A DNA stretch of 64,000 nucleotides. It comes from an uncultured Christensenella sp. (GTDB taxonomy: Bacteria > Bacillota > Clostridia > Christensenellales > Borkfalkiaceae). The position numbers and the translations under genes are program-made. This document shows, in pieces, positions 57,789 through 64,000 of the stretch (position 1 is its first letter; each line of letters opens with the position of its first letter). The notes under the pieces are model-generated. The model was not told the DNA's origin and ran no database searches. It saw nothing but the letters and a program-made list of their open reading frames with translations. The stretch is from the NCBI GenBank assembly GCA_910577055.1, contig CAJTKX010000004.1, positions 124,001 to 188,000 on the forward strand. The letters are read 5' to 3'.

Positions 57789-58274
57789 TTATTCTTTTCT
57801 TACGCCCAAAATATGTATGCCCCTTGCTTGCGCAAAGTTATAGGAGGATAGGGGTTTATTGAAAGCGTCGTAGCTGTGCGCCGCAACCAATATTTGCCCG
57901 CGGGAAAAACCGACCACCACGGGCGAATGATAAAAGTCGCCCGTTGCCGTGCCAAGCTGAACGATATCGCCGATTTCCACCTTGTCAAGCCCGACTTCTT
58001 CGGCAAACGGACCTACGCCCGCGTTATGTACCATAAAATTATAAAGATATTCCACGCCCGTCCAAGAAGGAGTGCGGTCGTTCGCGTTTTTGTAAAACCA
58101 ACCGAATGTTGGGGTAAAGTTCATAACTTTTGCGCCCGCATAAATACATTGCGATGCAAAGTTGGTGCAGTCGCCGCCTATCTTCGAAAAATCGTAAAAT
58201 GCGGGATTTCTTCCAAAAGCCCACTTTTTGGCATAGGCGAAAGCCGCCTCTCTGTCATAACTTAAAATTTCCAT
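57789..58274 (-). CDS. Amidase-domain protein (Amidase_6 type)
   Basis: 161 residues from ATG 58274; a second ATG nine bases upstream is less likely. YDREAAFAYAKKWAFGRNP, DFSKIGGDCTNFASQCIYAG (Cys of the DCTNFASQ motif), GVEYLYNF and DFYHSPVVVGF (His) match the putative amidase domain of Bacillota, a papain-like fold that may cleave peptidoglycan peptides. No signal peptide is seen, so it may be cytoplasmic or a sporulation-type protein. Copies of the dispersed motif flank it on both sides. Confidence 0.8.
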   Translation of the reverse strand: MEILSYDREAAFAYAKKWAFGRNPAFYDFSKIGGDCTNFASQCIYAGAKVMNFTPTFGWFYKNANDRTPSWTGVEYLYNFMVHNAGVGPFAEEVGLDKVEIGDIVQLGTATGDFYHSPVVVGFSRGQILVAAHSYDAFNKPLSSYNFAQARGIHILGVRKE

Positions 58275-58276
58275 AC

Positions 58277-58301
58277 ACCCCATAATATGCGGCGATTAAC
58301 G
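58277..58301 (-). repeat. Dispersed motif copy E
   Basis: On the minus strand: CGTTAATCGCC then GCATATTATGGGGT; it overlaps the start region of the amidase gene. Confidence 0.5.
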
Positions 58302-59015
58302 TGTTTTGCTACACTTCCACGGACGTTTTTTTGCAAGCCAACCGCTTTCGTGCCAATATTTCGCGTCAAAATATTCGGGGTTCTTTTTATAAAGCGTTTT
58401 TTGTATCATTCGGCATATGTAAAATTTTATTTTTACCGCAAACCCCGTTCGGGCGGGCTTAGCCTTGCAACGGTTTGAAAGCTTTTTAATTCCCCGTTCA
58501 AGCTTCCGCCGTTTTTTTTCGGGCAGCTCGTTCCAAACTATACCGCTCATCAGCTTGCCGCAAAATATTTTTATGTCGGATACGCCCCACCAACTTAAAC
58601 TGCGCTTAATATCTTTTGCCGCCGACTTTGCCCCGTCGCCAAGACACTGAGTTATAATAACGGCGCGCTTTGAAAAAACAGTCGCAGAAGGGCGGTGCGG
58701 CATCCAACGGTAAGATAGGTGGTCCAAACAAGCTTTCATTGCGCCCGTCGCGTGGAAAACGTAGGCGGGGGTGGTAAAAACAAGTAAGTCCGCCTCGTCA
58801 ATAGCTTTGGTTATCGGCTGAACGTAAACTGCGTCCTTGCAATTTTTTTCGCCCGTAAGATGACAGCGCGTGCAACCCGTACAAAATTCGGGTAAATCTT
58901 TCGGTAAATAAAATTCGGTAATTTCGGCTTTTTCTTTAAATTTTTCCAAGAAAATTTCTTTAAGCATAAAGGTTACACCGTGCTTTTCGGTTCCGTTGAT
59001 TACTGTGATTTTCAT
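58296..59015 (-). CDS. NADPH-dependent FMN reductase/flavodoxin-like protein
   Basis: 239 residues from ATG 59015, overlapping the TetR stop (ATGA) with GGGGGTAA upstream. The flavodoxin-like fold starts MKITVINGTEKHGVTFM (FMN phosphate loop), with a CTGCTRCHLTGEKNC Cys cluster (about 45-60), DADLLVFTTPAYVFHATGAM (written from DEADLLVFTTPAYVF, about 73-95) and a basic C-terminal extension (about 160-239) with WKCSKTR at the end. Such iron-sulfur-free or Cys-rich reductases pass electrons to quinones or metals. Control by the overlapping TetR gene suggests induction by a xenobiotic or electrophile. Confidence 0.75.
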   Translation of the reverse strand: MKITVINGTEKHGVTFMLKEIFLEKFKEKAEITEFYLPKDLPEFCTGCTRCHLTGEKNCKDAVYVQPITKAIDEADLLVFTTPAYVFHATGAMKACLDHLSYRWMPHRPSATVFSKRAVIITQCLGDGAKSAAKDIKRSLSWWGVSDIKIFCGKLMSGIVWNELPEKKRRKLERGIKKLSNRCKAKPARTGFAVKIKFYICRMIQKTLYKKNPEYFDAKYWHESGWLAKKRPWKCSKTR

Positions 59016-59587
59016 TCGGTTACCCCCAATATATGCCGCAACAAACGCGTATGAAAGCACTTTCTTTCGCTTGCGTTCTTTAAATTTACGCCTTGCGTTT
59101 TCAAAATTACCCCGTGCCTTATAAACGCCGTCTGCATAGAGGAGATAAGGCAAAACGTTCTGCTTTTCACTTCGCTTTCGCTCCAATCGGGTCGGCATGC
59201 GGCTACAAGCGGAATAAAGGCGCGCAAAGTGCGCTGAGTGTTATCTTCCGCCTTAGGCGCTCGAATATCCGTAAGTACGGATATTCGGCTTACCGCTTGA
59301 TGCTCGAAAAGAAAGGTAAAGGTCAAATTTCCTAAATAGTCAAGCTTTTCGAACGGGCTCATTTCCGTGTTCGCGCCGATTTCAACAAAATTTTCGACTA
59401 TGCCGTTTATAATGCGCTCTACGCAAGTTTCTATAAGCGCGTCTTTATTGCCGAAATAGTAATTTATAAGTCCAAGCCCCACGCCCGCCCTTTTGCAAAT
59501 TCCCCGTACGGTAAGTTTGTCTATATTTTCGCCGCTTGCGTTAATAAGCGCCGTCGTTGCCGCAATTATCTCTTCTTTTTTGTCCAT
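59012..59587 (-). CDS. TetR/AcrR-family repressor
   Basis: 191 residues from ATG 59587 (AGAGGTC upstream); the longer open frame starts upstream of the operator and promoter. The N-terminal helix-turn-helix (LTVRGICKRAGVGLGLINYY then FGNKDALIETCV, about 24-55) is typical. The C-terminal ligand domain ends TRLLRHILGVTE, encoded in part by a copy of the dispersed motif. It is co-transcribed with the flavin reductase and flanked by two matching palindromes, so autoregulation is very likely. Confidence 0.9.
   Translation of the reverse strand: MDKKEEIIAATTALINASGENIDKLTVRGICKRAGVGLGLINYYFGNKDALIETCVERIINGIVENFVEIGANTEMSPFEKLDYLGNLTFTFLFEHQAVSRISVLTDIRAPKAEDNTQRTLRAFIPLVAACRPDWSESEVKSRTFCLISSMQTAFIRHGVILKTQGVNLKNASERKCFHTRLLRHILGVTE
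59022..59048 (-). repeat. Dispersed motif copy D
   Basis: On the minus strand: GCGTTTGTTGCG then GCATATATTGGGGGT; it covers the TetR C-terminal codons and supplies the GGGGGT ribosome site of the reductase gene. Confidence 0.6.
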
Positions 59588-59598
59588 TTTTGACCTCT

Positions 59599-59669
59599 TT
59601 GAACATTGTTCAATAGCATAATAACGCATGTTGCAATGATTTGTCAAGCAAAACTTGAACAGTGTTCAA
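59599..59669. promoter_or_regulatory. TetR promoter with twin operators
   Basis: Two 15-bp palindromes, TTGAACATTGTTCAA (59599-59613) and TTGAACAGTGTTCAA (59655-59669), differ only at the central base. They flank a minus-strand promoter TTGACA (59647-59642), 17 bases, TTATTA (59624-59619). Occupancy of both would block transcription of the tetR-reductase operon. Confidence 0.85.
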
Positions 59670-59688
59670 ATGGTTTTTCGGGGTGCTG

Positions 59689-59717
59689 TTGACATTTTTC
59701 GCAAAAAAGACTATAAT
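59689..59717 (+). promoter_or_regulatory. Consensus promoter of the LOG/LMW-PTP operon
   Basis: TTGACA (59689-59694), 17 bases, TATAAT (59712-59717). The nearest TetR operator ends 20 bases upstream of the -35 box. Confidence 0.88.
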
Positions 59718-59746
59718 AAAAAAGTACTTCAATTTACGAGGCGGTT

Positions 59747-60331
59747 ATGAAAATTTGTATTTTCGGCGCGGCAAGCGCGCATATAGACAAAATTTATATC
59801 GAAAAGGTTGAAAAACTTTCCGAAGAGCTTGCAAAACGCGGGCACTCGCTTGTTTTCGGCGCGGGCGCAACTGGGCTGATGGGCGCGGCGGCGCGCGGTT
59901 TTAAAAGGGGCGGCGGCTACATCCACGGCATAATTCCCGAGTTTTTCCGTGAGGAAGGGGTTGAGGTTATTTACGATGAGTGCGACAAGCTTACATTTAC
60001 AAAAAATATGTCCGAAAGAAAGCAAAAAATGGAGGACGATTGCGACGCTTTCATAATAACCCCGGGAGGTATAGGCACTTTCGAGGAGTTTTTCGAAGTG
60101 CTTACGTTAAAACAGCTTGGCAGACATAAAAAAGCAATCGCTATTTATAATATCGAAAATTATTACGACGGACTTGAAGACTTTATGAAGACCGTTTACG
60201 AGCGCAAGTTCATAAACTTTAAGTGTTACGAAATGTACTCGTATTTCGACGATGCGGATAAACTAATCGAATACCTTGAAAATTACTCGCCCGACGCAAC
60301 GCCTTGGCAAAAGCTTAAAATAGGTGACTGA
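59747..60331 (+). CDS. LOG-family protein (cytokinin riboside 5'-monophosphate phosphoribohydrolase-like)
   Basis: 194 residues, ATG with CGAGGCGG upstream. The Rossmann start MKICIFGAASAHIDK, LVFGAGATGLMGAAARG (about 36-52) and the signature PGGIGTFEEFFEV (about 105-117) are those of LOG/YvdD proteins, which release ribose 5-phosphate from nucleoside monophosphates. Many bacterial members were misnamed lysine decarboxylases. The true substrate in this organism is unknown. The stop overlaps the next start (TGATG). Confidence 0.9.
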   Translation: MKICIFGAASAHIDKIYIEKVEKLSEELAKRGHSLVFGAGATGLMGAAARGFKRGGGYIHGIIPEFFREEGVEVIYDECDKLTFTKNMSERKQKMEDDCDAFIITPGGIGTFEEFFEVLTLKQLGRHKKAIAIYNIENYYDGLEDFMKTVYERKFINFKCYEMYSYFDDADKLIEYLENYSPDATPWQKLKIGD

Positions 60332-60816
60332 TGATTACCGTTTCTTTCGTATGTTTGGGCAATATCTGCCGTTCGCCTATGGCGGAGCTTATTTTAAAAC
60401 ACCTCGTCAAAGAACGGGGTATAGAGGGCAGCTTCGATATCAAATCTTTCGGCACTTCGGACGAGGAGGAGGGCAACCCCATTTACCCGCCCGCAAAGCG
60501 CACTTTAAGGGCGCACGGGATAGAGGGGGAGCACACCGCCCGCCAAATTTCCTTAAAAGACATAGTCAACAGCGATTATATTTTGGTTATGAATTCTTCC
60601 AATCTTTTCGACGTTTTGCGGCTTACGGGCGGAGAGTTCGGTAACAAAATTTTCAAGCTTTGCTCGTTCACGCCGCGTCCACGAGACGTTGCTGACCCGT
60701 GGTATACGGGCGACTTCGAAAGGGCGTTTGTTGACATATATGAGGGGGTTAACTGCTTTTTGGAGTATATTTTGCGTGAGAAAAAATCCGCCATCGACTA
60801 CGATAGGCGGCACTGA
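60331..60816 (+). CDS. Low-molecular-weight protein-tyrosine phosphatase
   Basis: 161 residues. The P-loop VCLGNICRSPMAELI (about 7-21, Cys8-type nucleophile and Arg) and the general-acid loop DPWYTGDFE (about 127-135) are intact. In Bacillota such enzymes dephosphorylate bacterial tyrosine kinases or phosphoarginine. It is translationally coupled to the LOG gene, and no kinase gene is adjacent. Confidence 0.92.
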   Translation: MITVSFVCLGNICRSPMAELILKHLVKERGIEGSFDIKSFGTSDEEEGNPIYPPAKRTLRAHGIEGEHTARQISLKDIVNSDYILVMNSSNLFDVLRLTGGEFGNKIFKLCSFTPRPRDVADPWYTGDFERAFVDIYEGVNCFLEYILREKKSAIDYDRRH

Positions 60817-60827
60817 TTATTTTTGAT

Positions 60828-60868
60828 AAATCCCGCCCGCGTTTCGGCAGACGCGGGCGGGATTTTAC
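60828..60868 (+). terminator. Terminator of the LOG/LMW-PTP operon
   Basis: AAATCCCGCCCGCGT (60828-60842) pairs with ACGCGGGCGGGATTT (60851-60865), then TACATTTTTTT. Confidence 0.88.
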
Positions 60869-60912
60869 ATTTTTTTACAAATTAATTTTTATGTTGTCAA
60901 ACTGGAAATTCC

Positions 60913-60941
60913 TTGACATGTATATTTATAACTATTATAAT
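60913..60941 (+). promoter_or_regulatory. Consensus promoter of the GH3-like gene
   Basis: TTGACA (60913-60918), exactly 17 bases, TATAAT (60936-60941), about 85 bases of leader before the ATG; the leader holds a GC-rich CGCGACGCG-type palindrome. Confidence 0.9.
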
Positions 60942-61033
60942 AGTATAACACTTTTATTCCCGCATACACACGCGCGACGCGTATATTCGCGTTGCGACGG
61001 ACTGCTTTTAACGGCTTAAAAATGGAGGCGCAG

Positions 61034-64000
61034 ATGTTGGCGAACGAACGGCTCATCATCAAAATGTCAATAGAGCAAAAAGTAAAGCTTGTAACAAGCT
61101 TGAAAACTTACGAGAGTTCTCCCGACGAGAATTACGAGTTTCCCGTTTTCAAACTCACCCGCAACCCCTTAGAGGGCGCTGCGGGCGTTTTCGCTACTCA
61201 GTTTCCGTCCGATAAAGCTCTTGCCGCAAGTTGGAATATGCCGCTTGTATCGGAGGTCTATTCCAAGCACGGCGACGAGGTTGCCGCCGTTAAAAGCTAT
61301 GCGTACTTCAACATTTCAAATTCGTTAGCCGGTGAAAACGTTTCGGAAGATTCTTTCCTTACCGCAAAAACCCTCGCATATAAGGCTAAGGGGCTTGCTC
61401 GGTCAAGGCAATACTTTAACTTCGAGGAGTTCGCGCCCGAAGCAAACGCTCAGCCCGTAAGGAACTTGCAAGATACGGTTTTATCCGCGGCAACGCCCCG
61501 TTCGGTGTTTGTAAAATCACCCGCGGATATCGAAATTTTTAAAGCTCAGAAAGACGACGGTTGCCTATTTTTCGGTGTTGCAAACAATGCGGAAACGGCT
61601 TTAAGATATTTCTTAAACGGCTGTTCGCTCGTCTTTTTGGAGGAGGACTGCACCGAAGAGATAATAGCGTTGCTCAAAAAACTGACGGTTGATTATAGGG
61701 CGGCATACGCAGACTACCGCGCGGAAGAAATAACAATGAGTCAACTCGACAAGCGTTGTCAATCGCTTGAAATCTTCGACGAAGAAATTCTAGACAAGGC
61801 TTGCGATAGGCTTATTTCCAACTTGTTGGCAATGCGTAAACGCAGTCAAGAGCCGGTGCCTTGCAAAACGGGAATAAACACCAACCACGCCGCAAATTTC
61901 GACGAGGTGGCCGACGACGCGCTTGCAATGACAGCCGCACGGCAGTCTATGGTCTTGCTTAAAAACGCGGGCGTTCTGCCCATCACCAACACCGCTAAAG
62001 TCGCTGTTTTGGGCGAGTGCGGCAAAGATTTTACATACCAATCGGACTTTTTCAACGGAAAAGCCACTGCCGAGCGCGTTCCGTTCTATACGATAAATAA
62101 CTACGAAATTAACGCTACCGGCTTTGCAATCGGCTATGCGAAAGGCGAAAGCGGTAGGCGCGATTTAACCGAAATCGCCGTTGACCTTGGCAAGGACGCG
62201 GATTTGGCGCTTGTGTATTTAAGCGCGGGAAAAGGCGCAAAAACCTTGTCCGACGGTCAGCTTGAACTTGTTGACGCGCTTTACAAAAACGGCGTAAAAA
62301 TAATCGCTGTTGTCGCTTCGGACGGGGTTATCGACTGCGCCTTTGCCGAAAAATGTTCGGCTGTTTTATTGACTTTCCGCGGCGGTCAAGGCACTACGCG
62401 CGCGGTATTGGACGTTTTAAAAGGGCTTGCAACCCCCTCGGGCAGACTTCCCGACGCAATTCCTATGAACGTCGAAAACCGATTGAATTGTTTTACAGCG
62501 CCCCGCAACGAGGTGCGTTATCCTTTCGGCTACGGGCTTTCCTATACTCGGTTCGAGTATTCCAACTTAAAAATCAACGAGCGCGGCATAAGCTGCACCG
62601 TGAAAAACGTAGGCGACTGCGACGGTTTTGCCGTTCCGCAATTCTATTTGCAAAAAGTAAGTACCCGCGGCATATTCAAGTATAAAACCTTGCGCGGCTT
62701 TGCAAAGGTCTACATAAAGCGTAAGGACGCCGTCCGAGTCGAAATTCCTTTTGACGAAAACACTTTCAAGGTCTACGACGAGGAAACGGGACTGTACCGC
62801 ACAGAGGGCGGAGAGTATACTGTAACCGTTGCCGAGAATTATTTCGACGACAAACTCACTGGCACGGTTACCGTTTCGGAGTACGTCTTTAAACAGCGTT
62901 TTTCGGGCGAGGTTATCGAAAGCGTTAAAAACGGCGACGGCGCTTCGGTCAAATTCGACGTCAACCAAGAGCCGCCCGAAGTCAGAAAAGCCAAAAAACA
63001 GCTTTCTTTCGGCTTGAAACTTTTCGTTGCGATTCTGCTTTTCCTTTATTACGAGGGGATTATGGCGGCGCTTGCCTTTACGGATATAGTTGTCGTAAAG
63101 GACCTTATTTTCTACTGCGTAATCGGCGCGCTTGCCGCGGTTTGTTTGGTGCTTTTCATAACCTACGTCTGCGTTATCGCCAAAAAGCGGGCAAAGCAGC
63201 ACTATGTGCCCGTCAACGACGTTTTGACCGACCTTGTAGAGCACGTCAAGGAATTCGACGAAATTTCAAAGGTAACTTATGTCGAGCCGCTTGCCGAGGA
63301 AGAGCCGGAGGACGACTTCACCGCGATAAAGACGGAAGAGGTTCAAAAAGAGATGTCATACGACGTTACCTTAGACGAGGACGAAGAGGTAGACTTAACT
63401 GCGCAAATCACTTTCGGCGAAATTTGCAACAACTTCCAAACATACGCGCAAAGCCGCGGGGTTACGGTGGATATAACTTCCGTCAGGGCGCTTTTCGCCG
63501 CGATAGGCGCAAGCAAAATAGTTGTGGTTACCACCAAAAACACCGACGCAATGCCCGCCTTTTTGACGGCATTGAACGGCTATTTCAACAGCCGCGATTT
63601 AACCGTAGCGGGCGATTGGTCCGCCACGAACGACTTGCTTTGGAAACAGCAAGACGATAAGTTCGTGCTTTCTGATTTTGCCAACACGGTTTATTCGGCA
63701 AGTAAAGCTCCCGATAGGCTTTACTGCGCAGTTATAGAAGGCGTAAAGGCGGACACCGTTTTAAGTTGGTTTGCGCCTTTTGTTACATATGCAAATCACC
63801 CCACGGAAGAGCATACGCTTACCTTGAACGAGGAGCTTACTTTCAGGCTCCCCGACAATATCCGCTTTATCTTGTGCCCCGCCGAGGGCTGCGGCGATAA
63901 GTTCCCGCGCGAGGTTGCGGACGCGGCGTTACAGCTTGACTTGGTTTTAAGCAAGTGCGAGGCGGGCGACGAGGTCGACCCCGACGTTATTTCGGTTGCC
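61034..64000 (+). CDS. Membrane-anchored GH3-like protein, probably catalytically degenerate (3' partial)
   Basis: 989 residues are visible, open to the window edge; ATG with TGGAGGCG upstream. The start (MSIEQKVKLVTS) and FPSDKALAASWNMPLVSEVY are remnants of the GH3 N-terminal barrel. About 300-530 matches the GH3 C-terminal domain (ARQSMVLLKNAGVLPI, KVAVLGECG), followed by YPFGYGLSYTRFEYSN and a fibronectin III-like domain. I cannot find the usual SDW-type nucleophile segment. Two membrane helices (about 660-682 and 692-715) lead to an acidic cytoplasmic domain of at least 270 residues with repeated FGEICNNFQTYAQSRGV-like units. Without a signal peptide, the orientation is unclear. A sensor or binding role is possible. 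Confidence 0.7.
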   Translation, partial: MLANERLIIKMSIEQKVKLVTSLKTYESSPDENYEFPVFKLTRNPLEGAAGVFATQFPSDKALAASWNMPLVSEVYSKHGDEVAAVKSYAYFNISNSLAGENVSEDSFLTAKTLAYKAKGLARSRQYFNFEEFAPEANAQPVRNLQDTVLSAATPRSVFVKSPADIEIFKAQKDDGCLFFGVANNAETALRYFLNGCSLVFLEEDCTEEIIALLKKLTVDYRAAYADYRAEEITMSQLDKRCQSLEIFDEEILDKACDRLISNLLAMRKRSQEPVPCKTGINTNHAANFDEVADDALAMTAARQSMVLLKNAGVLPITNTAKVAVLGECGKDFTYQSDFFNGKATAERVPFYTINNYEINATGFAIGYAKGESGRRDLTEIAVDLGKDADLALVYLSAGKGAKTLSDGQLELVDALYKNGVKIIAVVASDGVIDCAFAEKCSAVLLTFRGGQGTTRAVLDVLKGLATPSGRLPDAIPMNVENRLNCFTAPRNEVRYPFGYGLSYTRFEYSNLKINERGISCTVKNVGDCDGFAVPQFYLQKVSTRGIFKYKTLRGFAKVYIKRKDAVRVEIPFDENTFKVYDEETGLYRTEGGEYTVTVAENYFDDKLTGTVTVSEYVFKQRFSGEVIESVKNGDGASVKFDVNQEPPEVRKAKKQLSFGLKLFVAILLFLYYEGIMAALAFTDIVVVKDLIFYCVIGALAAVCLVLFITYVCVIAKKRAKQHYVPVNDVLTDLVEHVKEFDEISKVTYVEPLAEEEPEDDFTAIKTEEVQKEMSYDVTLDEDEEVDLTAQITFGEICNNFQTYAQSRGVTVDITSVRALFAAIGASKIVVVTTKNTDAMPAFLTALNGYFNSRDLTVAGDWSATNDLLWKQQDDKFVLSDFANTVYSASKAPDRLYCAVIEGVKADTVLSWFAPFVTYANHPTEEHTLTLNEELTFRLPDNIRFILCPAEGCGDKFPREVADAALQLDLVLSKCEAGDEVDPDVISVA

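Noticed and set aside
60733..60756. CATATATGAGGGGG in the LMW phosphatase gene as another copy of the dispersed motif
   Set aside because: Only the A/T-G core is shared, with an extra base and no matching flank; it encodes conserved-looking residues.
1..64000. CRISPR array, rRNA genes or antibiotic-resistance genes
   Set aside because: Looked for regular direct repeats with spacers, rRNA-like sequence and known resistance proteins; none seen.

Overview
The window reads as a chromosomal segment of an uncultured, probably gut-dwelling Bacillota (Clostridia). The signs are Gram-positive style Shine-Dalgarno sites, sigma-A type promoters with 17-bp spacers, a luxS/mtnN pair, an NfnAB-type pair, a one-piece tmRNA and a Tn1549/Mycoplasma-ICE-like conjugation set. 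The assignment is inferred from gene content; no rRNA is present.

Positions 1-28,562 are the right part of an integrative conjugative element (ICE) cut by the left window edge. In order it holds: a giant (>3,650 residue) MutS-I / N6-methylase / SNF2 helicase / primase-polymerase fusion; an ArdC-type zincin protein; a DUF6291-like protein; an oriT-like region; a relaxosome accessory protein and MOBP relaxase; a VirD4 coupling ATPase; a repeat-rich surface protein; a two-helix VirB2-like pilin; VirB6-like and VirB4 (VirB3-fused) proteins; and a second surface protein whose C-terminus is itself a VirB2-like pilin domain. After a strong terminator comes a recombination module: promoter plus operator, TnpV-like protein, a lone degenerate serine-recombinase domain, small DNA-binding proteins and a large serine recombinase. 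The element ends at a 20-bp direct repeat.

Positions 28.7-38.7 kb are host genes: an NfnAB-like NADPH:ferredoxin pair, cardiolipin synthase, gluconate 5-dehydrogenase, an AT-rich accessory islet (SLOG protein with an overlapping tiny membrane protein, XRE regulator, membrane protein), a six-tRNA operon (Gly, Arg, His, Gln, Lys, Lys) with a consensus promoter, and a secreted membrane-anchored protein.

Positions 40.0-47.5 kb are a compact P22-like phage head module: terminase large subunit, small protein with an apparent ATT start, portal, scaffold-like protein, major capsid protein, head-completion protein, propeller-like protein and coiled-coil protein. No integrase, repressor, replication, lysis or long-tail genes are visible, so it may be domesticated.

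Positions 47.5-64 kb are host housekeeping: rRNA-type methyltransferase and RluA; a six-gene minus-strand operon fruK-PPTase-mtnN-luxS-ung-apgM; tmRNA; inositol monophosphatase; a queuosine-salvage pair (QueL-like radical SAM plus YhhQ/QueT transporter) behind a possible riboswitch leader; an amidase-domain protein; a TetR-controlled flavin reductase; a LOG protein and LMW phosphatase; and a membrane-anchored GH3-like protein cut by the right edge.

Cross-cutting signals are a dispersed motif with core GCATATATGGGGG (five good copies, one inside apgM), and a group of host genes with -10 boxes only 6-9 nt upstream of a start codon that lacks a Shine-Dalgarno site, predicted to give leaderless mRNAs.
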